A stretch of DNA of 64,000 nt, taken from assembly GCF_000757885.1 (NCBI RefSeq), contig NZ_JQCR01000002.1:1240001-1304000 (forward strand), read 5' to 3'. The stretch's first letter is position 1, and each line of letters starts with the position of its first letter. The notes under the pieces were generated by a model. The model was not told the DNA's origin. It searched no databases and saw nothing but the letters and a program-made list of their open reading frames with translations. Shown piece by piece: positions 7,674-16,172 of this stretch. The translations under genes were made by a program, and so were the position numbers. This DNA is from Paenibacillus wynnii (GTDB lineage Bacteria > Bacillota > Bacilli > Paenibacillales > Paenibacillaceae).

Positions 7674-9215
7674 CTAAGAACGGATGTGCAGTGAATAGAT
7701 GTCCGTTCTCCGGTCACGCATCGTCAACACGTCCTTGGTTTTTTTGTAACGCTGCAGCACTTCCAAATCCACTTCCGCCATAATCGCGGTTTCCGTATTT
7801 TCACTGCATTCCCCGGCAATTCCGTCCCGTGAGAACGAGAAGTCTGACGGGGTATAGATACCCGATTGGGCGTACTGAATATCAACGTTGTCAACGTGGG
7901 TCAGGTTTCCAACGGTTCCAGAGGTCACCACAAACACCTGATTCTCAATCGCTCTTGCCTGAGCACAGTACTTCACCCTTAAGAAGGTCTGCCGGTCTTC
8001 GACGCAATACGGCACAAAAATGATTTGTGCCCCCTCTTCCGCCACAATCCGCGAAACCTCAGGAAACTCAATATCATTACTGAGGAGAATGGCGACCTTG
8101 CCGCAATCGGTATCGAACACTTCCAGCTCATTCCCGCCGTTAATTCCCCACCATTTTTGTTCATTCGGGGTAATGTGAAGTTTGGTCTGCTCGGAAATCG
8201 TCCCGTCCCGGCGGAATAAATGGGCTACATTGTAGATTCGATTGTTACGCTCGACAAAGTGGGAGCCCCCAATAACGTTTACGTTATATTTAACGGCCAA
8301 TCCGGAGAAAAGCTCCATATAATTCGGTGTAAATTCGGCTAATTTACGTACAGCCAGACTGGGAGACCGTTCTTCGAGGAATGAAAGCAGCTGCATCGTT
8401 ATATTCTCCGGGAACACAGCGAAGTCAGATTTATAATCAGAAGCAACATCCACATAATGCTCGCACTGTGTGGCGAATTCTTCGAAGGATTCAATCTTTT
8501 TCATCATGTACTGCACGACACAAATTCGCACGGGAAAAGACATTTTATTATGAATTCTGGATTTCTTCGGCTTATACTCAATGTTATTCCACTCGAGCAG
8601 AGTGGCATAGGTCATAGATTCCTTATCATCCGGCAAATAATCCGTAATAATCCGTTTCAACGTAAAGCCGTTCATCATCTGGAAGGTAAGCACCGGATCA
8701 TATATGTTCTTCTGCAAGACCTCTTCGGCATATTCCCGGGGCGTAAGCTTGTCGCTGTATTTATGGTATACCGGTATACGTCCTCCGACAATAATGCTCT
8801 TCAGATTCATCGCCTCTGCCAGTCGCTTCCGGGCTTCGTATAATCGTCTCCCGATCTTCATACGGCGGAATTCCGGGTGAACCATAACTTCCATACCATA
8901 TAGATTTTCGCCGTTCGGATTATGGTTCTTGATATAGCCCTTGTCCGTGATTTCGTCATAGGTATGCTGCTCCAAATAGTCGTTGAAATTAACGATCAGA
9001 CTTGAGCAAGAGCCAATGATCCGCGAATCGTATTCCACACACAACTGCCCTTCGGGAAAAATCCGAATATGGCTCTCAAGCTGCGTCTTCTTCCACGGCT
9101 TCATATTGGGGAAGCACACCTTTTGAAGCTCGACCAGATCATCAAAATCCTTGCGTTCTATTTTTCGTATAATAATCTTTTTTTCAAATGGTGAAATATG
9201 CCCTTCATCCGTCAT
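7674..9215 (-). CDS. GNAT acetyltransferase fused to a nitrilase-fold domain (catalytic Cys replaced by Ser)
   Basis: The ATG at 9215 has GGGGAG just upstream and gives 513 residues; the frame is open 30 bp further. Residues about 15-220 form a GNAT domain (VHPEFRRMKIGRRLYEARK acetyl-CoA loop). Residues about 230-513 form a nitrilase domain with Glu (FPEN) and Lys (TKLHITPNE) in place. The expected nucleophile position reads LLSNDIEFPE, so Ser (AGT, 8079-8081) stands where the neighbouring paralogue has Cys. The two-domain layout is a known Bacillales family (YhcX-like); the Cys-to-Ser change suggests loss or change of hydrolase activity. Confidence 0.9.
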   Translation of the reverse strand: MTDEGHISPFEKKIIIRKIERKDFDDLVELQKVCFPNMKPWKKTQLESHIRIFPEGQLCVEYDSRIIGSCSSLIVNFNDYLEQHTYDEITDKGYIKNHNPNGENLYGMEVMVHPEFRRMKIGRRLYEARKRLAEAMNLKSIIVGGRIPVYHKYSDKLTPREYAEEVLQKNIYDPVLTFQMMNGFTLKRIITDYLPDDKESMTYATLLEWNNIEYKPKKSRIHNKMSFPVRICVVQYMMKKIESFEEFATQCEHYVDVASDYKSDFAVFPENITMQLLSFLEERSPSLAVRKLAEFTPNYMELFSGLAVKYNVNVIGGSHFVERNNRIYNVAHLFRRDGTISEQTKLHITPNEQKWWGINGGNELEVFDTDCGKVAILLSNDIEFPEVSRIVAEEGAQIIFVPYCVEDRQTFLRVKYCAQARAIENQVFVVTSGTVGNLTHVDNVDIQYAQSGIYTPSDFSFSRDGIAGECSENTETAIMAEVDLEVLQRYKKTKDVLTMRDRRTDIYSLHIRS

Positions 9216-9276
9216 AATAACTCCCCATTCGTCTGTTAGGTACACTTCAAGTTTGACTAACTACTGCTACCGTTAA

Positions 9277-9639
9277 TTATCCTTTATTTCTATTCTCGGC
9301 CACTCTAAATTTAACGATCTCGCGTATCAATTCATAAGGCAGTGGCTTGTCCAGAGGAAACTGCACAGAGCCTTTAGCCCCTTTGTATCCAGACAATTCC
9401 TCTTTAAATGCTGTAATACCGCTAGGCGCCGGATAAAATCCAATATGATTCTTATAGGCAGCGAAATGCACCAGATTGCCATGGAGATCAAAAGTAGGCA
9501 TTTGATAGCTTATCTTTTCTTTTGCATCCGGGGCTGTCTCTTGTATTACCCCCCTTAGCGTGTTCAGTATCTCCTGAACTTCCACAGAAAACTGTGCAAT
9601 GTACTCATCTATCGAATTAAAGGTGATTTTATTATCCAT
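9277..9639 (-). CDS. DUF1801 (YdhG/Fra-like) small protein
   Basis: With the ATG at 9639 (AAGGGG upstream) the product has 120 residues. The pattern IDEYIAQF, KEKISYQMPTF, VHFAAYKNHIGFYP and KGSVQFP is typical of the YdhG/DUF1801 fold, whose B. subtilis member has been described as a frataxin-like iron chaperone. It starts 16 nt after bshB2, so it is the last gene of the yojF-bshB2 operon. Its cytoplasmic role here is inferred from family only. Confidence 0.85.
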   Translation of the reverse strand: MDNKITFNSIDEYIAQFSVEVQEILNTLRGVIQETAPDAKEKISYQMPTFDLHGNLVHFAAYKNHIGFYPAPSGITAFKEELSGYKGAKGSVQFPLDKPLPYELIREIVKFRVAENRNKG

Positions 9640-9655
9640 GAAGGATTTTCCCCTT

Positions 9656-10339
9656 TCAGTTAAAAGGATAGCTCCAGAAGCATTCTGTTCCAAAACGTTC
9701 CTGGATCTCTTTTGGCTTCAACTTTGTACTCCCTACTAATTCAGCAGCTTGGTACTGGGAGCGGTGAGCTTCTATTGAGGCCATCTTTTGCTTCAAAAAA
9801 TCTCTAACATCATTAATAATATCAGGTCTCCCGATAGCTTGTTCAAGATCCTTGGCAAAGGCTATGCAGTGAACAGGAGGTCTTTCTTGCTCGGGCAGTC
9901 TTCCTACCGTTCGAACTACGGCTTCTCCACAGGCATCATGATCAGGATGCACGCTGTAGCCTGGATAAAAGGTAAGGATCAGCGAGGGGCGAAGTTCCTT
10001 CAGAAGAGCGTCAATCCGTTCATCCAGCAGATCTTGTTCCTCGAATTCAATCATTTTATCATGAAAGCCCATTATTCTTAGATCCTTTATACCAATAGCT
10101 CGGCAGGAAGCCTCAAGTTCTTTCTTACGTATTTCGGGAAGAGTTACCCGGTTAGCGAATGGCGGGATCCCCATATTCCGTCCCATCTCCCCTAAGGTTA
10201 GACAGGCATAGGTTACGTGAGCTCCATTCTGCACATGCATGGCTAGGGTTCCTGCTACACCGAAGGCTTCATCATCCGGATGCGGCAGCACCACAAGGAT
10301 ATTATTATTGTCCACTAGAGTCTTCGTCTCCTCTTTCAT
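9656..10339 (-). CDS. bshB2: Bacillithiol biosynthesis deacetylase BshB2 (copy 1)
   Basis: A 227-residue PIG-L/LmbE-type zinc deacetylase with VVLPHPDDEAF at the N terminus (zinc ligands His, Asp, Asp) and HPDHDACGEAV near residue 130 (second His site). BshB enzymes remove the acetyl group from GlcNAc-malate in bacillithiol synthesis. It overlaps the yojF-type gene by one base, the same order as yojF-yojG in B. subtilis. A second copy lies at 12137-12850. Confidence 0.88.
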   Translation of the reverse strand: MKEETKTLVDNNNILVVLPHPDDEAFGVAGTLAMHVQNGAHVTYACLTLGEMGRNMGIPPFANRVTLPEIRKKELEASCRAIGIKDLRIMGFHDKMIEFEEQDLLDERIDALLKELRPSLILTFYPGYSVHPDHDACGEAVVRTVGRLPEQERPPVHCIAFAKDLEQAIGRPDIINDVRDFLKQKMASIEAHRSQYQAAELVGSTKLKPKEIQERFGTECFWSYPFN

Positions 10340-10713
10340 CAGAAGGGTTCCCGGCTTAACTGCAAAGATACAATCAGCTTCCCCTGACTGTCATGACCTG
10401 CCATAATTAATCTGCCGGTCTCGCCTTTAACATAGTGTGTCAGCCCTTCGGAGTATACCCAACCCTGTTTCATTTTCAGGCCCACCCGATAAGGCCCGTT
10501 CCCGGAAATCGAACCATTCGAATATCGGATGCAGGCATTGGTGATAAACGTAGCCGCCGGATGTTTTGAACTATCTAAATGAGAAGCGTACGCCCCCGTT
10601 GTCATTTCAAGATGGATATAAAGATCCTGATCTTTAAGTTCATCGATTCTCTGTTGTATTTCCAAATCATTAATAAGCTGCAACTTTTGCGCCTCCATAT
10701 CTTGCTTCAACAT
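10339..10713 (-). CDS. yojF: YojF family protein (DUF1806), partner of BshB2 (copy 1)
   Basis: This 124-residue protein contains YIHLEMTTGAYASH, RVGLKM and WVYSEGLTHY, which fit the YojF family found beside bshB2. No enzymatic motif is seen. Stop and start overlap with bshB2, so they are translationally coupled. The ATG at 10713 has only a weak ribosome site. A shorter paralogue is at 12847-13158. Confidence 0.85.
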   Translation of the reverse strand: MLKQDMEAQKLQLINDLEIQQRIDELKDQDLYIHLEMTTGAYASHLDSSKHPAATFITNACIRYSNGSISGNGPYRVGLKMKQGWVYSEGLTHYVKGETGRLIMAGHDSQGKLIVSLQLSREPF

Positions 10714-10872
10714 TTCTCATAAAGTATATCCCTCAAAACTTTGTAATTCAAATTTAAAAACAAGTATCCTTTAGTACCATACCGCTGTAATGGATTATAA
10801 GATATGCTGAGAATAGGTAAATCCGATATTTACCAATCTTCCATACCCCAACCCACCTAAAGGAGTGTTCCC

Positions 10873-11541
10873 TTGAAGAAAAAATGGATAGCCACCGGAG
10901 CCGCAGCTATTTTCCTAGTGAGTTCCAGTGCAGGCGTGTATGCAGGTTCAAATCTACAGCCCATCAAAGCCTTCCTTAATACGACCATGAAGTTTCAGGT
11001 GAACGGGAAGCCGTTTCAGTTGCAAAACGATAAAGGTGCGGTCATGGCACCGATTTCGTACAATGGCAGTACTTATCTGCCAGTTCGTGCGGTTTCAAAG
11101 GCACTCGGTGTAGCGATTGATTTTAACAGCCAATCCAATACTATTTTTCTAGGTGAAAAAGGCGAAGGGGTCTCGATTGCTGAAGGTTTTGACAGTAGTT
11201 TTCGGACAAAAGACCCTCAGTTGACCAGCTATGCGGGTAAAGATTATAAGGATGTTTTCTTCAATAACGCCAGCGGCAGCCGTTCCAGCGGGTTCATGCT
11301 TTATCCTAAAGGCAAATATCAGAAGCTGTATATTCAAGTTGCGGCTGTTGGAAAAGATATCGAGACCTTCTTCGTTCAGGATCAGGATGATGTGAAGCTT
11401 GAAATCGACTCGATTAATGTGTCAGAAGGACTGAAGACGTTTGAGATTGAACTTAATGGCGCTGAGTCACTCTTTGTACATTCCGATTTGAAGGCAGGCG
11501 GGAGCATCTTCATCCCGTTAACGACCTCCTACTACAAATAA
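10873..11541 (+). CDS. Secreted copper-amine-oxidase-type 'stalk' domain protein
   Basis: TTG start with AAAGGAGTG upstream. The 222-residue product has a signal peptide (KKKW, hydrophobic core, cleavage near VYAG) and one stalk domain (FQVNGKPFQL, then TYLPVRAVSKALGVAIDF, residues about 38-95). The C-terminal half is beta-rich and resembles an NPCBM-like fold. It is probably extracellular. It lies between the two bshB2-yojF pairs, divergent from the first one. Confidence 0.82.
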   Translation: MKKKWIATGAAAIFLVSSSAGVYAGSNLQPIKAFLNTTMKFQVNGKPFQLQNDKGAVMAPISYNGSTYLPVRAVSKALGVAIDFNSQSNTIFLGEKGEGVSIAEGFDSSFRTKDPQLTSYAGKDYKDVFFNNASGSRSSGFMLYPKGKYQKLYIQVAAVGKDIETFFVQDQDDVKLEIDSINVSEGLKTFEIELNGAESLFVHSDLKAGGSIFIPLTTSYYK

Positions 11542-11557
11542 ATCTCTAATCATATAA

Positions 11558-11601
11558 AAACAAGCTGACGTCGAATTCCATCGACATCAGCTTGTTTGTT
11601 T
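11558..11601 (+). terminator. Terminator of the stalk-domain gene
   Basis: AAACAAGCTGACGTCGA pairs with TCGACATCAGCTTGTTT around a 6-nt loop and is followed by T-rich sequence. Confidence 0.85.
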
Positions 11602-11614
11602 ATTTAGGCGCTCG

Positions 11615-12103
11615 AATTCCTGCACAAACTACAACAATACCGCTCCTGAAGCAGCGTCTACGCCTAAAATCCTGCACAATGTACAACAATCCCGCTCCTG
11701 AAGCACCGTCTGCACCTAAATTCCTGCACAATGTACAACAATCCCGCTCCTGAAGCACCATCTGCGCCTGAATTCCTGCACAATGTACAACAATACCGCT
11801 CTTGAAGCACCGTCTGCGCCTGAATTCCTGCACAAACTACAATACCGCTCCTGAAGCACCGTCTGCACCTGAATTCCTGCACAATGTACAACAATACCGC
11901 TCTTGAAGCACCGTCTGCACCTAAATTCCTGCACAATGTACAACAATCCCGCTCCTGAAGCACCGTCTGCACTCGAAATCCTGCACAAACTACAATACCG
12001 CTCCTGAAGCACCGTCTGCACCTGAATTCCTGCACAAACTACAACAATCCCGCTCCTAAAGCACCCGTCTGCACCTGAATTCCTGCATATAGTACAACAT
12101 GGC
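11615..12103. repeat. 52-bp tandem repeat array, about 9.5 copies
   Basis: Units begin AATTCCTGCAC and run 52 bp; they start at 11615, 11667, 11719, 11771, 11823, 11872, 11924, 11976 and 12025, with a partial tenth unit. Two units lack 3 bp (ACAACAAT becomes ACAAT). Units differ at few positions: AATGTAC versus AAACTAC, CCC versus ACC, CACCTA versus CGCCTG. There are no spacers, so it is not a CRISPR. Because 52 is not a multiple of three, the long minus-strand open frames across it are by-products. It lies between the stalk-domain gene and the second bshB2 gene. Confidence 0.93.
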
Positions 12104-12136
12104 TATCACCTGGTAAAAAATGCTTATGAAACTGAC

Positions 12137-12850
12137 TTATTGAAACAAATTCCCCGGTTTTTGCGACTTAGGAGTTGGACTGCCCTTCAGGAAATATTCA
12201 TAGTTGCCGAATCTCCCGAGCGCCTTCCGATCTTCCTCCCATACCCACTCATCTATTTCAGTCTGACAACGATGGTCCCGAAACGCCGCGAGTTTTGCCT
12301 CCAAATGATCATGCACATCAATTTTAACTACATCCTGTCGGGTGTATCCGTATCTTTCCGGCTGCTCCATCATATTGCCATAGCTTATGAAATATAGAGA
12401 CCCCCTGTGCGCTGTATGCTTAAATGCAGCGGTTGTTACTTTTCCGATTGCACAATGATCTGGATGCCCGCCCAACTTCTCGTGAAACGTTAGAACAACG
12501 TCAGGATTGACTTCGTTAATAAGGGCTGCAATAGTGTCGGTTAACCCATCCTCGTTAATGAACTCAACCGTCTTGTCGCGGATATCCAAAAACATAAGGT
12601 TCCTGATGCCCAAGCTATCGCAGGCACGGCGCAGTTCCTTCTCGCGGACAGCCGGCATCGTTTCCCGGTTAATGTATGGCGGATTGCCCATCCGACGCCC
12701 CATTTCACCTCGTGTAGCGCTTACTAATGTAATTTCTACCCCCTCACTTGCGTATTTCGCAAGCGTGCCTCCGCAGATAAAAGTCTCGTCATCAGGATGG
12801 GCAAAGACGGCAAGCAGCTTTTTCGAAGGAGCCTTATGTATTTCGTTCAT
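12137..12850 (-). CDS. PIG-L deacetylase, BshB2-like (copy 2)
   Basis: This 237-residue protein has LLAVFAHPDDETF (first zinc motif) and GGHPDHCAIGKV (second), plus the GEMGRRMGNPPYINRE loop that parallels GEMGRNMGIPPFANRV in copy 1. It overlaps its YojF-like partner by 4 bp. It could be a second bacillithiol deacetylase or act on a related GlcNAc conjugate, such as bacillithiol S-conjugates. Confidence 0.83.
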   Translation of the reverse strand: MNEIHKAPSKKLLAVFAHPDDETFICGGTLAKYASEGVEITLVSATRGEMGRRMGNPPYINRETMPAVREKELRRACDSLGIRNLMFLDIRDKTVEFINEDGLTDTIAALINEVNPDVVLTFHEKLGGHPDHCAIGKVTTAAFKHTAHRGSLYFISYGNMMEQPERYGYTRQDVVKIDVHDHLEAKLAAFRDHRCQTEIDEWVWEEDRKALGRFGNYEYFLKGSPTPKSQKPGNLFQ

Positions 12851-13158
12851 TCGGGAAACGGCTCCTTTCCTAAGTGAAGGGCGACATTCATTCGTCCCTT
12901 ATCATCATAACCGGCTAGCAGAAGACGGGCATTGCCCTCCCTCTCAACATGCGTGAGCGCCTCCATCCGCAGCCAGCCATGCCCATCGAATTGGAGTGCA
13001 ACCCGATAGGAACCTTCCCCGGCAATAAAAGCATCTGTGACCTTCACCTTGAAATTTCGGACGAAAACAAACGATGTTGCCTCACTGTGAATATAGACTT
13101 CCTCACCAACGAAGCTCTGAAGTTCAGCCTCTACTTGGTCCTTGATTATGGGGTTCAT
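12847..13158 (-). CDS. YojF-like protein (DUF1806), copy 2
   Basis: This 103-residue protein has VYIHSEATSFVFV, YRVALQFDGHGWLRMEALTHV and ARLLLAGYDDKGRMNVAL, matching the first copy but lacking about 20 N-terminal residues of it. It is coupled to the deacetylase by a 4-bp overlap. Its end lies 23 nt from the stop of the GH94 gene on the same strand, so the three may share a transcript. Confidence 0.8.
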   Translation of the reverse strand: MNPIIKDQVEAELQSFVGEEVYIHSEATSFVFVRNFKVKVTDAFIAGEGSYRVALQFDGHGWLRMEALTHVEREGNARLLLAGYDDKGRMNVALHLGKEPFPE

Positions 13159-13181
13159 GGGTCAGACTTGCCTCTCTCTGT

Positions 13182-15560
13182 CTAAGACGGAATTTTCACC
13201 AACACTTTATACTCAGCAGCAGATTTCAAATCCTTAATGATGCCATCCTCAATATACTTGCCATTGACGTACACTTCTGTAGTTGCAACGCCTGAATTGC
13301 GCTTCATATCAATATGCAGTACTGCGCCTCTAAATATACGTTTAACGGTAACCTCTTGCCAATTAGAGGGAAGCTGCGGCTTGACCTGAAGTCCTTCCTT
13401 AGTCCCCTGTAATCCGAATAGGCCGTCAATCAGACAGCGGTATACCCACGGAACCGTTCCTGTATTAAATAAATGGCTGGAGCGCCCGGCGGTATGCGGA
13501 AATTGTCTATAGGCACCGCGATAATAGTTAGGGATAAATACAGGTAATTGGCCCCGTCTAAGGATATCCTCTGCGTCCGGCCCCGGGAGCATCTTCCGAA
13601 GCAACCGATAAGCATTCTCCTTCTCTCCCACAGCGTAAAGCCCATAGATATAAAAGGCTGCAGCATGATTATACACGGCCCCGTTCTCAGCGGTTCCCGG
13701 ATGTTTTTGCGTTACCCTTCCCACATCCTCCCGCATCGAGGTGAAGGATGGCGCCAGCTTTTCAACACCGTATGGGGTTTCCAATTGCTCCTTAACCGCC
13801 TGAATGAGCTTCTCCTGTTTCTCTTCATCCGCAGCCCCGCTTAGCAGTGCCCACCCTTGTGGGTTAATGAAAATTCGGCCTTCTTGATCCTTACTAATAC
13901 CGAAGACCACATTATCATCCGTTATTCCCCGCGCATACCATTCGCCGTCCCACAAATATTGATTGACTACGGCATTCGTCTCATCCGCTGCCAAGCGGAA
14001 TTCCTCGGCGATATTCACACGGTCACCTTTTTCACATATATCCGCCCAAATTATAAAAGCATACGCCGTAGCTATCGTCAGCCACCCGGAAACACCTTTT
14101 CCCTTGTAGCCAACCATATTCATCGGGTCACACCAATCACCTTGATTGATGAAATTCAATCCACGCTCATCCCTATCCTTCATAAGCCAGTGCATCGCCC
14201 GAGTGATATGTTCGAAGACAGATTCCAATTCCTCACTATCCGCAAAAGGAACCCGTTCTTCCAATATTGTAAAGTCATTCGTTTCATCTAAATAGGTGCT
14301 TAAGCAAATGGGCAGCCATACGCAATGGTCCGTGTGAGGGACTTGATTAATATATTTCAGCTCCGCATCTTTATGCAAAATAATACCGTCCGGCATGGCT
14401 CCGCTAACTTCTTGCTGGCTTAACGCCGTGAGAAATGCAGCTCTGGCCATCTCCGGTTTAATATAACTCATCCCCATATTGTCCTGCAGGTAGTTCCGGG
14501 TCTGAGGATCTGTCGTAAGACGGTTGGTCTGACCATGATAATACATCTGCCGCGGCAGCCAGTGATTCACAAAATTATCGAGATCCGCATCCGGTGTCTG
14601 GATTTCAATACAGCCTCTGCCTTCGCTTACGTATTCAGCATATTCCAGTTCAGCCAGCGCAAAACCGTCCTGACCTCCGGCGTTCTTATCTATGAAATAT
14701 TGGCGGCGGATTTGATCGATCTCTGCCTCATCATGGGCCGGACCAAAGATAAACCGATACTCCCGCTCCTCGCCCGGCTCCATTTCGCTTCTATATTGCA
14801 GGACAGCAACCGGAGATTCGTACCGAGATTCCCCTTTCTGCAGCATTTCCCCTCGGATCGCTGACGGTGATGGAATACCGCCCTCTCCTTCAAAAGCTTC
14901 CTGATTCACTTCCCATGCGGAAGGCTCTTGATCTGCTAGCAAAAATGTTTTATCTTTCAGGTTCTTAATCTTCTCATAATCCTGATACTTCTGATAAGGC
15001 GTGATCGCAGAACAAACAATCCCCTGCAAATCTTCCTTGTACTCTCCGGATTGATTCATCCATGACATATAACCAACTGTAAAATAGGGATAGATACTTA
15101 ACTTTCGATTCTTGGGCGAGAGATTCGTAACCTTTACCCGCCAAAGCTCCATCGGATCTTCCTTAGGCAAGCTCAAACTCATTTCTATTAAAAGTTCATG
15201 ATGCTCAATCTTCCATACGATATTATGTTTTCCTACAGAGAACGTATACTTATCGGGGAGCACGCGAACAGGCTCATAAGGTGCTGAGAAAATCTCCCCG
15301 CTCACTTCATCCTTCACATACACAAAACGACCGGGATGATGGGCATAATAAGGCTGCTCCGGTTGCATAAACGTCTTAGCTTCCAGATTCGGTGCATAAG
15401 AATATTTCCCAGGTTCCGGCTGCATAAATTGCGCCACAGCATAGCCACGACAGTTCATATGAATCATCATCTTTTCATTCCATAAAAACCCCGAAGCCTT
15501 CGGAAGAATCGTCGGACTCGTCAGTTCATAATATTCATTATCTTCAGATGCTCTTATCAT
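13182..15560 (-). CDS. GH94 family glycoside phosphorylase
   Basis: The ATG at 15560 gives 792 residues, the usual GH94 length; the frame stays open another 102 bp without a ribosome site. The N-terminal beta-sandwich (residues about 1-260) is followed by an alpha/alpha barrel with NQGDWCDPMNMVGYKGKG around residue 475, where the general-acid Asp lies, and a C-terminal jelly roll (LQVKPQLPSNW). GH94 enzymes phosphorolyse beta-glucosides such as cellobiose, cellobionate or chitobiose; the substrate cannot be settled by eye. No signal peptide is present, so it acts in the cytoplasm. The endoglucanase at the window start may feed the same route. Confidence 0.87.
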   Translation of the reverse strand: MIRASEDNEYYELTSPTILPKASGFLWNEKMMIHMNCRGYAVAQFMQPEPGKYSYAPNLEAKTFMQPEQPYYAHHPGRFVYVKDEVSGEIFSAPYEPVRVLPDKYTFSVGKHNIVWKIEHHELLIEMSLSLPKEDPMELWRVKVTNLSPKNRKLSIYPYFTVGYMSWMNQSGEYKEDLQGIVCSAITPYQKYQDYEKIKNLKDKTFLLADQEPSAWEVNQEAFEGEGGIPSPSAIRGEMLQKGESRYESPVAVLQYRSEMEPGEEREYRFIFGPAHDEAEIDQIRRQYFIDKNAGGQDGFALAELEYAEYVSEGRGCIEIQTPDADLDNFVNHWLPRQMYYHGQTNRLTTDPQTRNYLQDNMGMSYIKPEMARAAFLTALSQQEVSGAMPDGIILHKDAELKYINQVPHTDHCVWLPICLSTYLDETNDFTILEERVPFADSEELESVFEHITRAMHWLMKDRDERGLNFINQGDWCDPMNMVGYKGKGVSGWLTIATAYAFIIWADICEKGDRVNIAEEFRLAADETNAVVNQYLWDGEWYARGITDDNVVFGISKDQEGRIFINPQGWALLSGAADEEKQEKLIQAVKEQLETPYGVEKLAPSFTSMREDVGRVTQKHPGTAENGAVYNHAAAFYIYGLYAVGEKENAYRLLRKMLPGPDAEDILRRGQLPVFIPNYYRGAYRQFPHTAGRSSHLFNTGTVPWVYRCLIDGLFGLQGTKEGLQVKPQLPSNWQEVTVKRIFRGAVLHIDMKRNSGVATTEVYVNGKYIEDGIIKDLKSAAEYKVLVKIPS

Positions 15561-15761
15561 AATCGTGCCTCTCTTTCGGATGATAGAATTGGTTTGGTTT
15601 TGGTTCCGCTTCCATAAGTCGTCATCCCAAATTATACCTTGTTTATCATGGTTATTCAGCATTTACTTTAGCAGCTTCCATTATAGGCATCTGTACCTGT
15701 CGATCCGCCTATTCTAGGCATATATATGGGGTAGGAAGTTAACTTTGAAGGAGATGCTTAT

Positions 15762-16091
15762 ATGAATCATACAGTTCAACCTGGTGATACGATGTGGTCG
15801 ATTGCCGCCCGTTACGGCGTAACGGTGGATGCGATATTACGAGCAAACAATTTGACCAATCCGAATTATATCTATTTGGGTCAAAACTTGATCATCCCAA
15901 CATCAGGGGGATATCCATATCCGTTACCAATACCTATTCCGACACCACAGCCACAACCACAGCCCGGTGCTGGTTTGGCCCAACGTGTTGCAAGGTTGGA
16001 ACGCCAATATACAGTAATCGAGGCTGAATTGGATCGTCAAATTCAACGCATCAACCGGCTGGAGCAAAGAGTTAGACGCTTGGAGGATTGA
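15762..16091 (+). CDS. Single-LysM protein with proline linker and coiled coil
   Basis: The ATG has AAGGAG 8 nt upstream. Residues 2-46 form one LysM domain (HTVQPGDTMWSIAARYGV, then NYIYLGQNLIIP). A Pro/Gln linker (PIPTPQPQPQP) and a C-terminal helix with heptad spacing (RIERQ- and QRINRLEQRVRRLE-type) follow. There is no signal peptide, as in LysM proteins of the Bacillales spore coat (SafA/YaaH type), so a spore role is possible; this is inference. Confidence 0.85.
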   Translation: MNHTVQPGDTMWSIAARYGVTVDAILRANNLTNPNYIYLGQNLIIPTSGGYPYPLPIPIPTPQPQPQPGAGLAQRVARLERQYTVIEAELDRQIQRINRLEQRVRRLED

Positions 16092-16122
16092 CCTTACAGC
16101 ACATTGCTAAGTTTTAGGTACA

Positions 16123-16156
16123 CAAAAGGCTCTCGCTAATAAGCAAGAGCCTTTCC
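16123..16156 (+). terminator. Terminator after the LysM gene
   Basis: AAAGGCTCTCGC pairs with GCAAGAGCCTTT around a TAATAA loop. It can also serve the minus-strand MerR gene that ends at 16173. Confidence 0.75.
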
Positions 16157-16172
16157 CTATATATGTGCCGGT

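Noticed and set aside
11600..12035. Three overlapping minus-strand open frames of 77-123 codons across the tandem array
   Set aside because: They arise because a stop-free 52-bp unit is read in successive frames; there is no ribosome site and the amino acid sequence is only the repeat read in rotation.
11615..12103. CRISPR array
   Set aside because: Units are contiguous 52-bp repeats with no unique spacers and no cas genes nearby.
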